The notes below the pieces were generated by a model, which did not search any database, was not told the DNA's origin, and saw nothing but the letters and a program-made list of their open reading frames with translations. A DNA stretch of 64,000 nucleotides from Flavobacterium celericrescens. GTDB lineage: Bacteria > Bacteroidota > Bacteroidia > Flavobacteriales > Flavobacteriaceae. Positions 8,327 through 15,756 of the stretch are shown in pieces (position 1 is the first letter of the stretch; each line of letters opens with the position of its first letter). The stretch spans positions 62,001-126,000 of the forward strand of contig NZ_JAAJBV010000002.1 of NCBI RefSeq assembly GCF_011392075.1. Reading direction: 5' to 3'. The position numbers and the translations under genes are program-made.

Positions 8327-8701
8327 ATGAAAAAAAAACTGATTTATAAATTCTCAATTATAGTACTTTTTTTTGTTTTAATTTCTTGCGCAAGTATGGT
8401 AGAAAAACCAACTTTTACTGAAACTGATGGATTAAGTCTTAAATATGAAATGAGAACGAAAAACACAGGAATGCTATTAATTGAAGATAATAAAGATTCA
8501 ATTCCATTCAGTTTTACTGTTACAAAAAGTAAAAAGAACGTTACTGATGGCAAGTCAAACAAACAAAAGCAAATTTTACTTTATCAGTACCACATAAAGT
8601 ATGATAGAAATGGTATTGATAAATATCCTATTTTGGCAAAGTTTGATTCATTACCTAGTCTAAAGAGAAAGAAACTATTCATATATAATTCACATCGTTG
8701 A
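8327..8701 (+). CDS. Small lipoprotein of unknown function (124 aa)
   Basis: The N-terminus MKKKLIYKFSIIVLFFVLISC is a lipoprotein signal with the lipid-carrying cysteine at residue 21. The mature region contains two probable beta strands and a lysine-rich loop (TKSKKNVTDGKSNKQK), then ends abruptly after a basic segment, so it may be a complete small protein or a shortened one. It is the only gene in a cassette with near-complementary ends (GTTAGCGG at the start, CCGCTAAC at the end). Confidence 0.68.
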   Translation: MKKKLIYKFSIIVLFFVLISCASMVEKPTFTETDGLSLKYEMRTKNTGMLLIEDNKDSIPFSFTVTKSKKNVTDGKSNKQKQILLYQYHIKYDRNGIDKYPILAKFDSLPSLKRKKLFIYNSHR

Positions 8702-8721
8702 ATAATATAATAAGCACTTCC

Positions 8722-8858
8722 GCTAACAGCGGTTTGCTTCAATGGCTACTTCCGGATTTTCCTACGGAAAATCCGCTGCTGAATGGAATGTTTTGTTATA
8801 TTTGTAGTGGCTTGGTGTTGGTGCAACGCCACTGAGAGCAAGCCGCAAAACGTTAGCA
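8722..8858 (+). repeat. attC-like site 11 (type A)
   Basis: R'' GCTAAC (8722-8727) and R' GTTAGCA (8852-8858). Promoter box TATATTTG at 8797-8804. Confidence 0.87.
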
Positions 8859-8880
8859 GTAATTTTAGAAAAAGCCTACA

Positions 8881-9525
8881 ATGACAGATTGGTACAGACG
8901 AAAAACTTGGACTAAAACAGACGAAGAAGAATACTTCGCCAAACTTGGACGTGCAAGAAAGGACGGACGAGCCCAATATTTAAGAGTTCAAGCCATAGAA
9001 CTTATTGAGACCCATGACAAAAATCTATTATCGGTTGCAGAGACACTTTTAAATAAAATCTTGACAGACTATCCCGACAACCGAATTGAAAAAAGCCAAA
9101 CATATAATTCACTAGGCGAAATATATAAGTTGAGAGAAGATTACGAAACCGCAATAGATTATTTTCAAAAATCGCTTGACTTTGAAAAAGAATTTCCAAA
9201 TGTAATAACGACCGCATATTTGAATTTTTCTGAAACAGTTGTTCGTGCAGAAAAAACAGAATTATATGACAAAGTGGAAAACTTGCTGACAGAAAAAATA
9301 AATGAAGACACTTTAAAGTTTCCAGTTCAAAATTATATCATGTATTCTGTAATGACAGTAATTTCAGAGTATAAAGGTGATTTGGAACAGTCGAAAATCT
9401 ATGCAGACTTAGCAGAAAATAATGCAACGATACAAACCAATTCACTTTGGAACCCACATAAGAAAAAATTTGGAATAGTAAAAGACAGAATTAAATGGTT
9501 GGACAAGCTCGTAGGACGGAAATAA
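8881..9525 (+). CDS. TPR-like protein, MTDWYRRK family, second copy (214 aa)
   Basis: This is a paralogue of the gene at 2921-3553. It starts MTDWYRRKTWT, keeps ARKDGRAQYLRVQAIEL, and has a TPR-like pair at about residues 78-105 (YNSLGEIYKLREDYETAIDY). Both proteins end in a tryptophan/lysine-rich segment (WLDKLVGRK here, WLDKIVKGK there), so full length is conserved. No export signal. Two divergent copies in one array suggest independent acquisition or an old duplication, and a role that benefits from variants. Molecular function is unknown beyond probable protein binding. Confidence 0.8.
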   Translation: MTDWYRRKTWTKTDEEEYFAKLGRARKDGRAQYLRVQAIELIETHDKNLLSVAETLLNKILTDYPDNRIEKSQTYNSLGEIYKLREDYETAIDYFQKSLDFEKEFPNVITTAYLNFSETVVRAEKTELYDKVENLLTEKINEDTLKFPVQNYIMYSVMTVISEYKGDLEQSKIYADLAENNATIQTNSLWNPHKKKFGIVKDRIKWLDKLVGRK

Positions 9526-9533
9526 AAACTACT

Positions 9534-9664
9534 GCTAACAGCCGTTTTGCAAAAGCGGGGGTTTCGTGCTTCGATGACAGTGAAGTGCTAAATTCAAGCT
9601 TTGTGCATCTAATGAAGTTTAGTGCTAACAATCCCCGTCTTCGCAAAGCGGCAAAACGTTGTAA
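9534..9664 (+). repeat. attC-like site 12
   Basis: R'' GCTAAC (9534-9539) and R' GTTGTAA (9658-9664). Arms GCCGTTTTGC and GCAAAGCGGC pair 9 of 10. There is no exact promoter box; AAGCTTTG at 9596-9603 differs at one base. The middle is unique. Confidence 0.78.
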
Positions 9665-9682
9665 AACAGTTTAGAAAAACCG

Positions 9683-10255
9683 ATGAGAATGGAAAAACCT
9701 ACTACGGACGAAATTATTGATTTCTTATTAAATACTTTATCTAACAATAAGTTTAAAAATGTAGATTCTAAATTAATAAGGCAAAAATTTAATTTAACTT
9801 TTAGTTCAGATGATATTGATTTGATAAAAAATTCTTTAATAAAAGCAGAAAATAAATCACTTATTGAATTAAACCAAAATAAGTCTTTTGCAAAATTAAC
9901 TGAAATTGGCGTATCTGTTAAAAATGTAGGTTGGTTAGTGTATCTCGAATATGAAAAAGCAAAAAAAATAGATGAAATTGAGATTGAATCAATAAAAAAA
10001 GATACGTTAAAAGTTGATTTGAAATTAAAAAAATGGCAGCTTAAAACTTTTTGGTGCATTTTTGGTATTGCTATCATTGGTTCTGGATTAAGTGTTTATA
10101 ATTTTATAAATAATTTATTTCCTTCAAGAAATGAAGAAAAACAAGAAGAACAAATAATAAGAATGGAATCGGAATTATCAAAATTGCGTACTTTAGTTTT
10201 AGACCAAAGAAAAGTTGATTCTTTGCGTAACTCCAATTCTTATAGAAAAAAATAA
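9683..10255 (+). CDS. Winged-helix-like protein with membrane helix and coiled coil (190 aa)
   Basis: Residues 1-75 are helical, with a KSFAKLTEIGVSVKN segment reminiscent of a winged-helix wing. A membrane helix follows at about residues 122-145 (FWCIFGIAIIGSGLSVYNFI). The tail is a probable coiled coil, EEKQEEQIIRMESELSKLR. The layout suggests a cytoplasmic head and a membrane-tethered oligomerisation tail. Similar head-plus-helix architecture occurs in the reversed cassette gene 2153-2668. No named family is claimed. Cassette ends GTTGTAAAA and TTTTACAAC are complementary. Confidence 0.7.
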   Translation: MRMEKPTTDEIIDFLLNTLSNNKFKNVDSKLIRQKFNLTFSSDDIDLIKNSLIKAENKSLIELNQNKSFAKLTEIGVSVKNVGWLVYLEYEKAKKIDEIEIESIKKDTLKVDLKLKKWQLKTFWCIFGIAIIGSGLSVYNFINNLFPSRNEEKQEEQIIRMESELSKLRTLVLDQRKVDSLRNSNSYRKK

Positions 10256-10337
10256 TATCTTTAATCATAACTTAATAATTTAAACTTACTTGACACTTAA
10301 AAAAGGCGGACAAGTTAAACCTTTATAAAACCGATTT

Positions 10338-10472
10338 TACAACAGCGGTTTGTTTCAAGTGGCGGTTTAGTGATAATCCGAAAACGCCGTTGTAAAATTT
10401 AATAATTAGTTTATATTTGTATTGGCTTGGTGCTTAAATCGCCACCTGAAAACAAGCCACATAACGTTATAG
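10338..10472 (+). repeat. attC-like site 13
   Basis: R'' TACAAC (10338-10343) and R' GTTATAG (10466-10472). Arms GCGGTTTGTT and AACAAGCCAC pair 8 of 10. Promoter box TATATTTG at 10412-10419. It looks like a distant relative of type A. Confidence 0.8.
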
Positions 10473-10562
10473 GAAACCTATTCGCAGAAGCTTGAAAAAT
10501 AAGTGACTTTAAATTCGCATCTTTCTTAAAAATCTATACTAAAGAAAAATAAAAAATTAAAT

Positions 10563-11351
10563 ATGGTTCATATAAGCTACAAACCAACAAAAAGGTACGA
10601 GACAAATTTTGATGCAGCTGAAGTTGCTAAAGAGATAGAAATTCCACTTAATAGCCAGAAATTCATTAAAGAATACTCAGAATCAGATAAATTATCAGAT
10701 GAATATGGAAAAGACTTATTTTTAATTTTTGACAAAGAAATAGTTTATGCTTTTGATTATTTATATGATAGTAAAAAAATTGTGATTCCAGAAATTAATC
10801 CAGTTCTGATATTCTATTCAAATGCAATTCTTTGTCATGCGTCATTATTTCATTTCAAATCTGAATTACTAAAAAAATCTCCAGAAATAACTAAAATACA
10901 AGGTCGTATCCATCCGGCAGATTTTGCAGACTTCGCAAAATTGGCAGTCAACTGCATTGTAAATTTACAGGGAGCAATTGAAAGTTTTTTAAATTATTCA
11001 ATTCCTGAAAACCATAAATTTATTTCAAAAAAGAAAAAAGAAATTAATCATCCAAGCATACACAATAAACTTGACGCAATATCGATAATTTCAAAAAAAT
11101 CTTATGAAGAAAGTCATCCTTCAGAATTTGTTCTAATTAAAAACTTAATTGATTTGCGTAATGATATAATTCACCTGAAACCAATAAAAGATGAGACAAA
11201 TACTAAATACAAAATGCTTTTTCGTAGAATGATTGATTTTGATTTTCTTAACGCTACTTTAGCAATTAGAGATTTCATAAACTACTATGAACCGGAATTG
11301 ATTGAAGAATGTCCATGTGGAAAAGAATATTTTTATCTCATCAAATCATAA
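10563..11351 (+). CDS. HEPN-like protein candidate (262 aa)
   Basis: The protein is soluble and largely helical. Residues R199 to H204 (RNDIIH) fit the Rx4-6H signature of HEPN ribonuclease domains, and the preceding helices (LVLIKNLIDL-like pattern at 189-198) are placed as expected. HEPN domains are common in toxins and anti-phage abortive systems. The match is a short motif only, so the assignment is tentative. A C-terminal CPCGKEY segment could bind metal. Cassette ends GTTATAGGAA and TTCCTATAAC match and pairing extends to about 15 positions. Confidence 0.65.
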   Translation: MVHISYKPTKRYETNFDAAEVAKEIEIPLNSQKFIKEYSESDKLSDEYGKDLFLIFDKEIVYAFDYLYDSKKIVIPEINPVLIFYSNAILCHASLFHFKSELLKKSPEITKIQGRIHPADFADFAKLAVNCIVNLQGAIESFLNYSIPENHKFISKKKKEINHPSIHNKLDAISIISKKSYEESHPSEFVLIKNLIDLRNDIIHLKPIKDETNTKYKMLFRRMIDFDFLNATLAIRDFINYYEPELIEECPCGKEYFYLIKS

Positions 11352-11370
11352 TCAAAATATTTAGGCTTCC

Positions 11371-11501
11371 TATAACAGGCGTTTGGCAAGATTGCGAATT
11401 TTGTAGTAAATTCACGTTTATTTCTCGCAAGAAATTTTATCTTTGATAGAAATTAATCGGTTCCGAAGTTCGCAACCTCGCCAAGCGCCGGAACGTTAGC
11501 C
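11371..11501 (+). repeat. attC-like site 14 (type B)
   Basis: R'' TATAAC (11371-11376) and R' GTTAGCC (11495-11501). Nearly identical to site 2 in the middle. Promoter box TATCTTTG at 11438-11445. Confidence 0.86.
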
Positions 11502-11527
11502 GTTATATTACCAAAAACCTGCAAAAA

Positions 11528-12370
11528 ATGAAATTTCTGAATATATTCATATTACTAATTTTTCTTAATTCTTGTGAAATATATTCTCAAGAAAAATATG
11601 TTGAAAAATATCCAAACGGAAATTTGAAAGTTGAAGGATTTCTTGTTGGTAAAACTTTAGATAGCGTTTATAAAGAATATTACGAAAATGGAAATATAAA
11701 AACTGAAGGTTTTTATAAAAATTGCGAATATAAAACTAATCACATATCAATTTATTCATCACTACAAACTTGTGGAAGAATAAATATTAAAGACTCTATT
11801 AATATTGGAAAATATCACGGAACTTGGAAAAATTATTATGAAAATGGAATATTAAAAAGTGTTTTCAATTATCATTGCAGTTTTTTGCAAGGTAATAATT
11901 ACACATATTACGAAAATGGAAATTTAGAAAGTATTGAATTTTATAATGGTGGAAATTTATTAACATCAATAGAATATTATGAAAATGGCTTTGTAGCTAA
12001 AAATTCACTTTACACTTATATTCACAATAAAAAAGAAAGTAGAAACTTAAAAACTACAAGAGAATTGGAATATTATGAAAATGGTAATTTAAAAATTCAA
12101 AGAGAAATTATTGAAAAGGAAAAAAACGTGGAAATTGAAACCGTAAAAGAATATTACCCAAATGGTTTTCTAAAATCCGATAAAGAATTAATAGACTTGG
12201 ACAAAAATGGAATCTATAGAGAATATTATGAAAATGGAAATGTAAAATACGAAGGGAAATTTCTAAACGACAAACCTATTGAAAAACAATACTATTATCT
12301 CGAAAATGGTAAACAACACAAAATAGAATATTGGAAAAAAGGCAAACTTATTAATACTGAAACAAAATAA
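11528..12370 (+). CDS. MORN-like repeat lipoprotein (280 aa)
   Basis: The N-terminus MKFLNIFILLIFLNSC is a lipoprotein-type export signal. The rest is built of repeats with the signature YYENGNLK (around residues 25-45, 95-110, 130-160, 175-190, 205-220 and 230-245). This is the MORN-variant repeat found in YwqK-type proteins, some of which are annotated as antitoxins. Such repeats form extended beta surfaces, so a binding role on the cell surface or in the periplasm is plausible. The cassette's own ends match poorly (GTTAGCCG against CTGCTAAC), unlike its neighbours. Confidence 0.82.
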   Translation: MKFLNIFILLIFLNSCEIYSQEKYVEKYPNGNLKVEGFLVGKTLDSVYKEYYENGNIKTEGFYKNCEYKTNHISIYSSLQTCGRINIKDSINIGKYHGTWKNYYENGILKSVFNYHCSFLQGNNYTYYENGNLESIEFYNGGNLLTSIEYYENGFVAKNSLYTYIHNKKESRNLKTTRELEYYENGNLKIQREIIEKEKNVEIETVKEYYPNGFLKSDKELIDLDKNGIYREYYENGNVKYEGKFLNDKPIEKQYYYLENGKQHKIEYWKKGKLINTETK

Positions 12371-12377
12371 AGCTACT

Positions 12378-12508
12378 GCTAACAGGCGTTTGGCAAGATT
12401 GCGAATTTTACAGTAAAATCACGTTTACATTTCGCAAGAAATTTTATCTTTGATAGAAAATAATTAGTTCCGAAGTTCGCAACCTCGCCAAGCGCCGGAA
12501 CGTTGGCA
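12378..12508 (+). repeat. attC-like site 15 (type B)
   Basis: R'' GCTAAC (12378-12383) and R' GTTGGCA (12502-12508). Promoter box TATCTTTG at 12445-12452. Close copy of sites 2, 14 and 18. Confidence 0.86.
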
Positions 12509-12511
12509 GTA

Positions 12512-12979
12512 ATGTTACCACGAAAACTTAAAAATGAAAAGTTGAAAAAAAAATATTTGAAAATATTCGGAGTAATTATTTCAATCATAATTCTGATTGG
12601 TATTTCTTATTATAATAAATTTTGCAACTATTATAAAAGTGGGGAAAATAATAACTTTGAATTAAAAGTTGGTGAAACTTTAGAAATCAGATTATACGAA
12701 AATGGTTCTACAGGGTTTTCAAATTGTTGGCTAAATGAAAATAGAAGCAAAAAATTAAAATTAGTTAACCGAAAATACGAAAATAGTCTGTATGCAAAAC
12801 TTGGTTCCGAAGGTGCTGGAGGAATTATAACTTTAATTTTTAAAGCTTACGAAAAAGGAATTGATACAATAAAAATTGCGAATTGTCCACTCGGACAAGA
12901 GAGTAAAAATTGTAGTGACTATAATGAAAAAAACACTGCCGCTGACAATGAATTTATAGTAAAAATATCCGAAAGATAA
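12512..12979 (+). CDS. Chagasin-like (I42 family) protease inhibitor, membrane-anchored
   Basis: After an N-terminal hydrophobic helix (YLKIFGVIISIIILIGISYY) the protein carries the chagasin pattern. LKVGETLEIRL is followed by ENGSTGFSNCW (the NPTTGF-like loop, about residues 64-74), then a Gly-rich GSEGAGG with an IFKAYEKGIDTI strand. Chagasin-type proteins inhibit papain-like cysteine proteases; here it would face the periplasm. The start is uncertain. ATG at 12512 lies only three bases after the attC core, and TTG at 12542 gives a more usual MKKKYLKIF signal anchor. The family call rests on motif spacing, so it is moderate. Confidence 0.68.
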   Translation: MLPRKLKNEKLKKKYLKIFGVIISIIILIGISYYNKFCNYYKSGENNNFELKVGETLEIRLYENGSTGFSNCWLNENRSKKLKLVNRKYENSLYAKLGSEGAGGIITLIFKAYEKGIDTIKIANCPLGQESKNCSDYNEKNTAADNEFIVKISER

Positions 12980-12990
12980 AAAACACTACT

Positions 12991-13127
12991 GCTAACAGCG
13001 GTTTGCTTCAATGGCTACTTCCGGATTTTCCTACGGAAAATCCGCTGCTGAATGGAATGTTTTGTTATATTTGTGATGGCTTGGTGTTGGTTCAACGCCA
13101 CTGAGAGCAAGCCGCAGAACGTTGTAC
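12991..13127 (+). repeat. attC-like site 16 (type A)
   Basis: R'' GCTAAC (12991-12996) and R' GTTGTAC (13121-13127). Promoter box TATATTTG at 13066-13073. Confidence 0.87.
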
Positions 13128-13148
13128 GTAATTTAAAAACACCCTAAA

Positions 13149-13799
13149 ATGAGACAGACAAACTACAAATTATCTACAATAGTTGCTTTACTATCCTTAT
13201 CCTGTGGTGCTGGTACGACAACCCCTAAAGTTGTATTAGAAAATTCAACAAGAGAAAAATTTGACACTATAAACAAATCACAACTTATGACAGATATCGA
13301 AACTCAAAAACAAGGTTACATTGAATTAATTAAGCTGTGCCTTGGAGACAATAAAAAGAAAGAAGTTTCGAGTTTCATAGACACTCTTCGTAATTATAAC
13401 GGTGACCAAAACTATTATACTACACTGAATTATGTTAAAGAGTATTTAGACAATAACGGCATTCATTTTATTATGGCGTTAGATTGGAAACAAGAAATTA
13501 GAGACTTAGTGTGGAGAGTTAATTCATCTTTGAAAGATAATTTTAATATAAACATTGAACTACCCAATCCTAAAGACTATGGCGAAAATGCATCGGTTTC
13601 AGCTAAAAATGTCTTTAGAGATTTTGACAAGTCAATTCAAAAGCAAAATTTTAAACTTGGTTTTATTGATACAAACTCGGACGAATATGTAATAATAGTT
13701 CACAAAATAAGTGATGAAAGTAAAGTTAAAGAAGCGGTTAAAAAAATTGGATATCCATACATAGACGCTAATTCACCCAAAATAAATAATGAGAAGTGA
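13149..13799 (+). CDS. Exported protein, DUF6630-like (216 aa)
   Basis: The N-terminus is a short export signal with a candidate lipobox (LLSLSCGAG). The central part contains ALDWKQEIRDLVWRV, LPNPKDYGENASVSAKNVF and a final LGFIDTNSDEYVIIVHK. From memory these are characteristic of the DUF6630 family, which has no known function; I could not check this. The cassette ends (GTTGTACGTA and TACGTACAAC) are a perfect 10-base match. The following attC-like site is unusually short, so this cassette probably has a different origin from its neighbours. Confidence 0.72.
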   Translation: MRQTNYKLSTIVALLSLSCGAGTTTPKVVLENSTREKFDTINKSQLMTDIETQKQGYIELIKLCLGDNKKKEVSSFIDTLRNYNGDQNYYTTLNYVKEYLDNNGIHFIMALDWKQEIRDLVWRVNSSLKDNFNINIELPNPKDYGENASVSAKNVFRDFDKSIQKQNFKLGFIDTNSDEYVIIVHKISDESKVKEAVKKIGYPYIDANSPKINNEK

Positions 13800-13818
13800 A
13801 ATGTTCAAATAAACTACG

Positions 13819-13893
13819 TACAACACCAAATAAACAAAAGCGCTAATTCACTATACCTGTTAGGCGCCTTTGCCTATTTGGAAAACGTTAGGC
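13819..13893 (+). repeat. attC-like site 17 (short, canonical-looking)
   Basis: R'' TACAAC (13819-13824) and R' GTTAGGC (13887-13893), the latter fitting GTTRRRY exactly. The inner arms CCAAATA and TATTTGG pair perfectly. At 75 bp it is far shorter than the others, has no promoter box, and resembles mobile-integron attC sites in size. Confidence 0.82.
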
Positions 13894-13921
13894 GTCACTT
13901 TGAAAAACGAAATCTAAAAGA

Positions 13922-14467
13922 ATGATTGATATAGAAAGACGAAAAAAATTAGCTTATCATTTAAGACATTTATCAATTGGATTAATAACAAATGATGAGT
14001 TTGAAGACTATATTACTGACGACGTAACATTTGGATGGCTTCCTGAACAATATTATAGAGCAAAAGAAGCTAAATTTGACGATCCGATTATTAGACCTTT
14101 GTTAGAATTAAGTTGGTGCTTATATAGTGATTTGAAAGAATACAAATTGAAAGATAAATACAAACTTGAAGAAAAACAATTAAAGGATATTGCACGCTAT
14201 ATTCTATTCTTACACTCAAATAATGAATATGAATGGTCATACATTGACCCAACAAATCCACTTATAAGATTCTCATTCAAAGATATTATACTAAGCGTCA
14301 TTACTTTGGGCATACATTATAAAGAAAAAAGAAAAGAAAGAGAAAAAGAATTCGCTGAAATGGAAAAAATGGGAGATTTTGATTATTGGCCGTTCATAAG
14401 TAAAGAACAATACGAAGAGCAACTTAAAAACCAACCATTCTTATCTGAAAAAAAAGCGAACGCCTAA
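13922..14467 (+). CDS. Cassette protein of unknown function (181 aa)
   Basis: A soluble, helix-rich protein without signal peptide. It begins MIDIERRKKLAYHLRHLSIG and has charged helices near the C-terminus (KEKRKEREKEFAEMEKMG). Three Trp/Tyr-rich segments (WLPEQYYRAKEA, SWCLYSDLKEY, EWSYIDP) suggest a compact fold, but I do not recognise it. Its stop codon TAA lies inside the R'' core GCCTAAC of the following site, so the gene uses the recombination sequence as its terminus. Cassette ends GTTAGGCGT and ACGCCTAAC match. Confidence 0.72.
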   Translation: MIDIERRKKLAYHLRHLSIGLITNDEFEDYITDDVTFGWLPEQYYRAKEAKFDDPIIRPLLELSWCLYSDLKEYKLKDKYKLEEKQLKDIARYILFLHSNNEYEWSYIDPTNPLIRFSFKDIILSVITLGIHYKEKRKEREKEFAEMEKMGDFDYWPFISKEQYEEQLKNQPFLSEKKANA

Positions 14468-14593
14468 CAGGCGTTTGGCAAGATTGCGAATTTTGTAGTG
14501 AATTCACGTTTGTTTCTCGCAAGAAATTTTATCTTTGATAGAAAATAATCGGTTCCGAAGTTCGCAACCTCGCCAAGCGCCGGAACGTTAGCA
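14462..14593 (+). repeat. attC-like site 18 (type B)
   Basis: R'' GCCTAAC (14462-14468), overlapping the stop codon of the preceding gene, and R' GTTAGCA (14587-14593). Promoter box TATCTTTG at 14530-14537. Confidence 0.86.
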
Positions 14594-14621
14594 GCAAGCG
14601 TGCAAACCAAAATTCGTTAAA

Positions 14622-15062
14622 ATGAAAATCCTAAAATTAATCGGTTTATTAATAATAATTGCAATCCTGATTTTGGCTGGAATTCTAAATTTCACAAAAA
14701 CAGAATTAACTGTTGAAAATGCAGAATTTAATGAAAATTATGAAAATATTTATCCGTCAAGTTGTTTTATAAAATTTGAAAATAAAAAATTTCTTGTTCA
14801 AGAAATATACAAATACAAACATAAAATACTTAATGAATATTGGTTTGTAGCAAGTGAAGGTTTTGCAATTCAAAAATTCGAGTTTCCTTTTGAAATGAAT
14901 TATAACAATGAACAAAAAAAGTATAGAATATTAAAATATACGGAAAATGAAAAATTAGTAAAATTCAATTCTCAAGAATATAAAATTACAGAAAAAAGAA
15001 ATGACACAATTATTTCAAAAATTACCGAAAATAAAGTCATTATATTTATAGACAAAGAATAA
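14622..15062 (+). CDS. Membrane-anchored or secreted protein of unknown function (146 aa)
   Basis: An N-terminal hydrophobic helix (ILKLIGLLIIIAILILAGIL) without an obvious cleavage site is followed by a beta-rich domain, probably periplasmic (FIKFENKKFLVQEIYKYK, EYWFVASEGFAIQKFEFPF). No family recognised. It is the last complete cassette before the integrated element. Cassette ends GTTAGCAGC and GCTGCTAAC match, so the cassette itself is intact although its attC has lost its right half. Confidence 0.7.
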   Translation: MKILKLIGLLIIIAILILAGILNFTKTELTVENAEFNENYENIYPSSCFIKFENKKFLVQEIYKYKHKILNEYWFVASEGFAIQKFEFPFEMNYNNEQKKYRILKYTENEKLVKFNSQEYKITEKRNDTIISKITENKVIIFIDKE

Positions 15063-15070
15063 CGCCAGCT

Positions 15071-15092
15071 GCTAACAGCGGTTTAGCTCAAT
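15071..15092 (+). repeat. Truncated attC-like site 19
   Basis: R'' GCTAAC (15071-15076) and the left inner arm GCGGTTTAGC are present. The matching right arm and a GTT core are missing both here and at the other end of the inserted element, so the site is broken, not simply split. Confidence 0.7.
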
Positions 15093-15100
15093 TACGCCTG

Positions 15101-15120
15101 TAAAGCACTATATTTATTGA
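15101..15120 (+). repeat. Left copy of flanking inverted repeat
   Basis: Matches the reverse complement of 41015-41034 at 18 of 20 positions. It may be part of a stem-loop target that the element split, or an element terminus. Confidence 0.6.
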
Positions 15121-15146
15121 TATTTTTAGTTTTCAAACATCTATTA

Positions 15147-15170
15147 GTACAACATAAGTACAACAAATCA
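15147..15170 (+). repeat. Candidate attL: GTACAACA direct repeat
   Basis: Two GTACAACA words nine bases apart are followed by AATCA. The same arrangement and orientation recurs at 40937-40962. Direct repeats at both ends are expected for tyrosine-recombinase integration. The repeat overlaps the last codons of the nuclease gene 15168-15659. Confidence 0.5.
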
Positions 15171-15659
15171 GAACTTTTTTACATGCTTGTAAATACCTCG
15201 TTTTTTAAGTTGTGCTTTGCGATTCATTTTTTGAAATTCTGCTAATCGTCCACAATAATATTCGTCTGTTGCTTTTGCAAATCCATTGATCAAAAGCAAA
15301 TCATTCAAGCACTCCCCTCCTGGCAAGATTACATACCCTAATTGTCGGTTCCAATAATCGTAAAAGTTATCCTGTTCTGTAATTATCGTTACCACCGTTT
15401 TAGGCGGTGCTACTTCCAAAACATAATGCAAGGCTTCCAATCCTAATTGGATTAAAAATTGGGCAGCTAAACGTGTTTTCTGTTCGTCCTCTTTCATCTT
15501 TCTATTGTACTTTACTTCTGGTGCATCTAAACCATATAGTCGTATCTCTTTTTGCAAACGAGTGAAAAGATTGCTAATGATTATGCTGTCCCCATCTTTG
15601 ACTTCATCTATTTGCCAATGGGTTTCCACTAAATAGGGTGCTTTTGCGTTGTATTGCAT
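15168..15659 (-). CDS. Staphylococcal-nuclease-like (SNase/thermonuclease) protein
   Basis: The family's catalytic elements are visible in order: VKDGDSI (about residues 20-26), IRLYGLDAPE (about 37-46, with the conserved Arg, Asp and Glu), and YWNRQLGYVILPGG with the second catalytic Arg. LNDLLLINGFAKA follows. SNase enzymes cut DNA or RNA using calcium. No signal peptide is seen, so it may act inside the cell. At 163 aa it is a normal length for a minimal SNase domain. It is the leftmost gene of the element, transcribed outward. Confidence 0.88.
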   Translation of the reverse strand: MQYNAKAPYLVETHWQIDEVKDGDSIIISNLFTRLQKEIRLYGLDAPEVKYNRKMKEDEQKTRLAAQFLIQLGLEALHYVLEVAPPKTVVTIITEQDNFYDYWNRQLGYVILPGGECLNDLLLINGFAKATDEYYCGRLAEFQKMNRKAQLKKRGIYKHVKKF

Positions 15660-15756
15660 TGATTTTCAGTATTTTAAGTTATTGTAAATCAAAGATAATG
15701 AATGATATTTGAGTATAAAATTTCACTTAAATATTAACTTCTAAAATCTTTACAAA

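Larger units (their letters stand above)
1..15076 (+). other. Integron-like gene-cassette array (main part)
   Basis: Nineteen consecutive units consist of one small gene followed by a structured site bounded by AAC and GTT cores. The window begins inside the first cassette: the first bases, GCGGC, read as the continuation of a GTTA core and complement that cassette's end at 631-642. Genes point away from the left, so an integrase and attI would be expected upstream of the window. The array is cut at 15076 by an integrated element and resumes at 41068. The integron interpretation rests on core motifs and cassette self-complementarity that I checked by eye. No integrase is visible. Confidence 0.85.
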
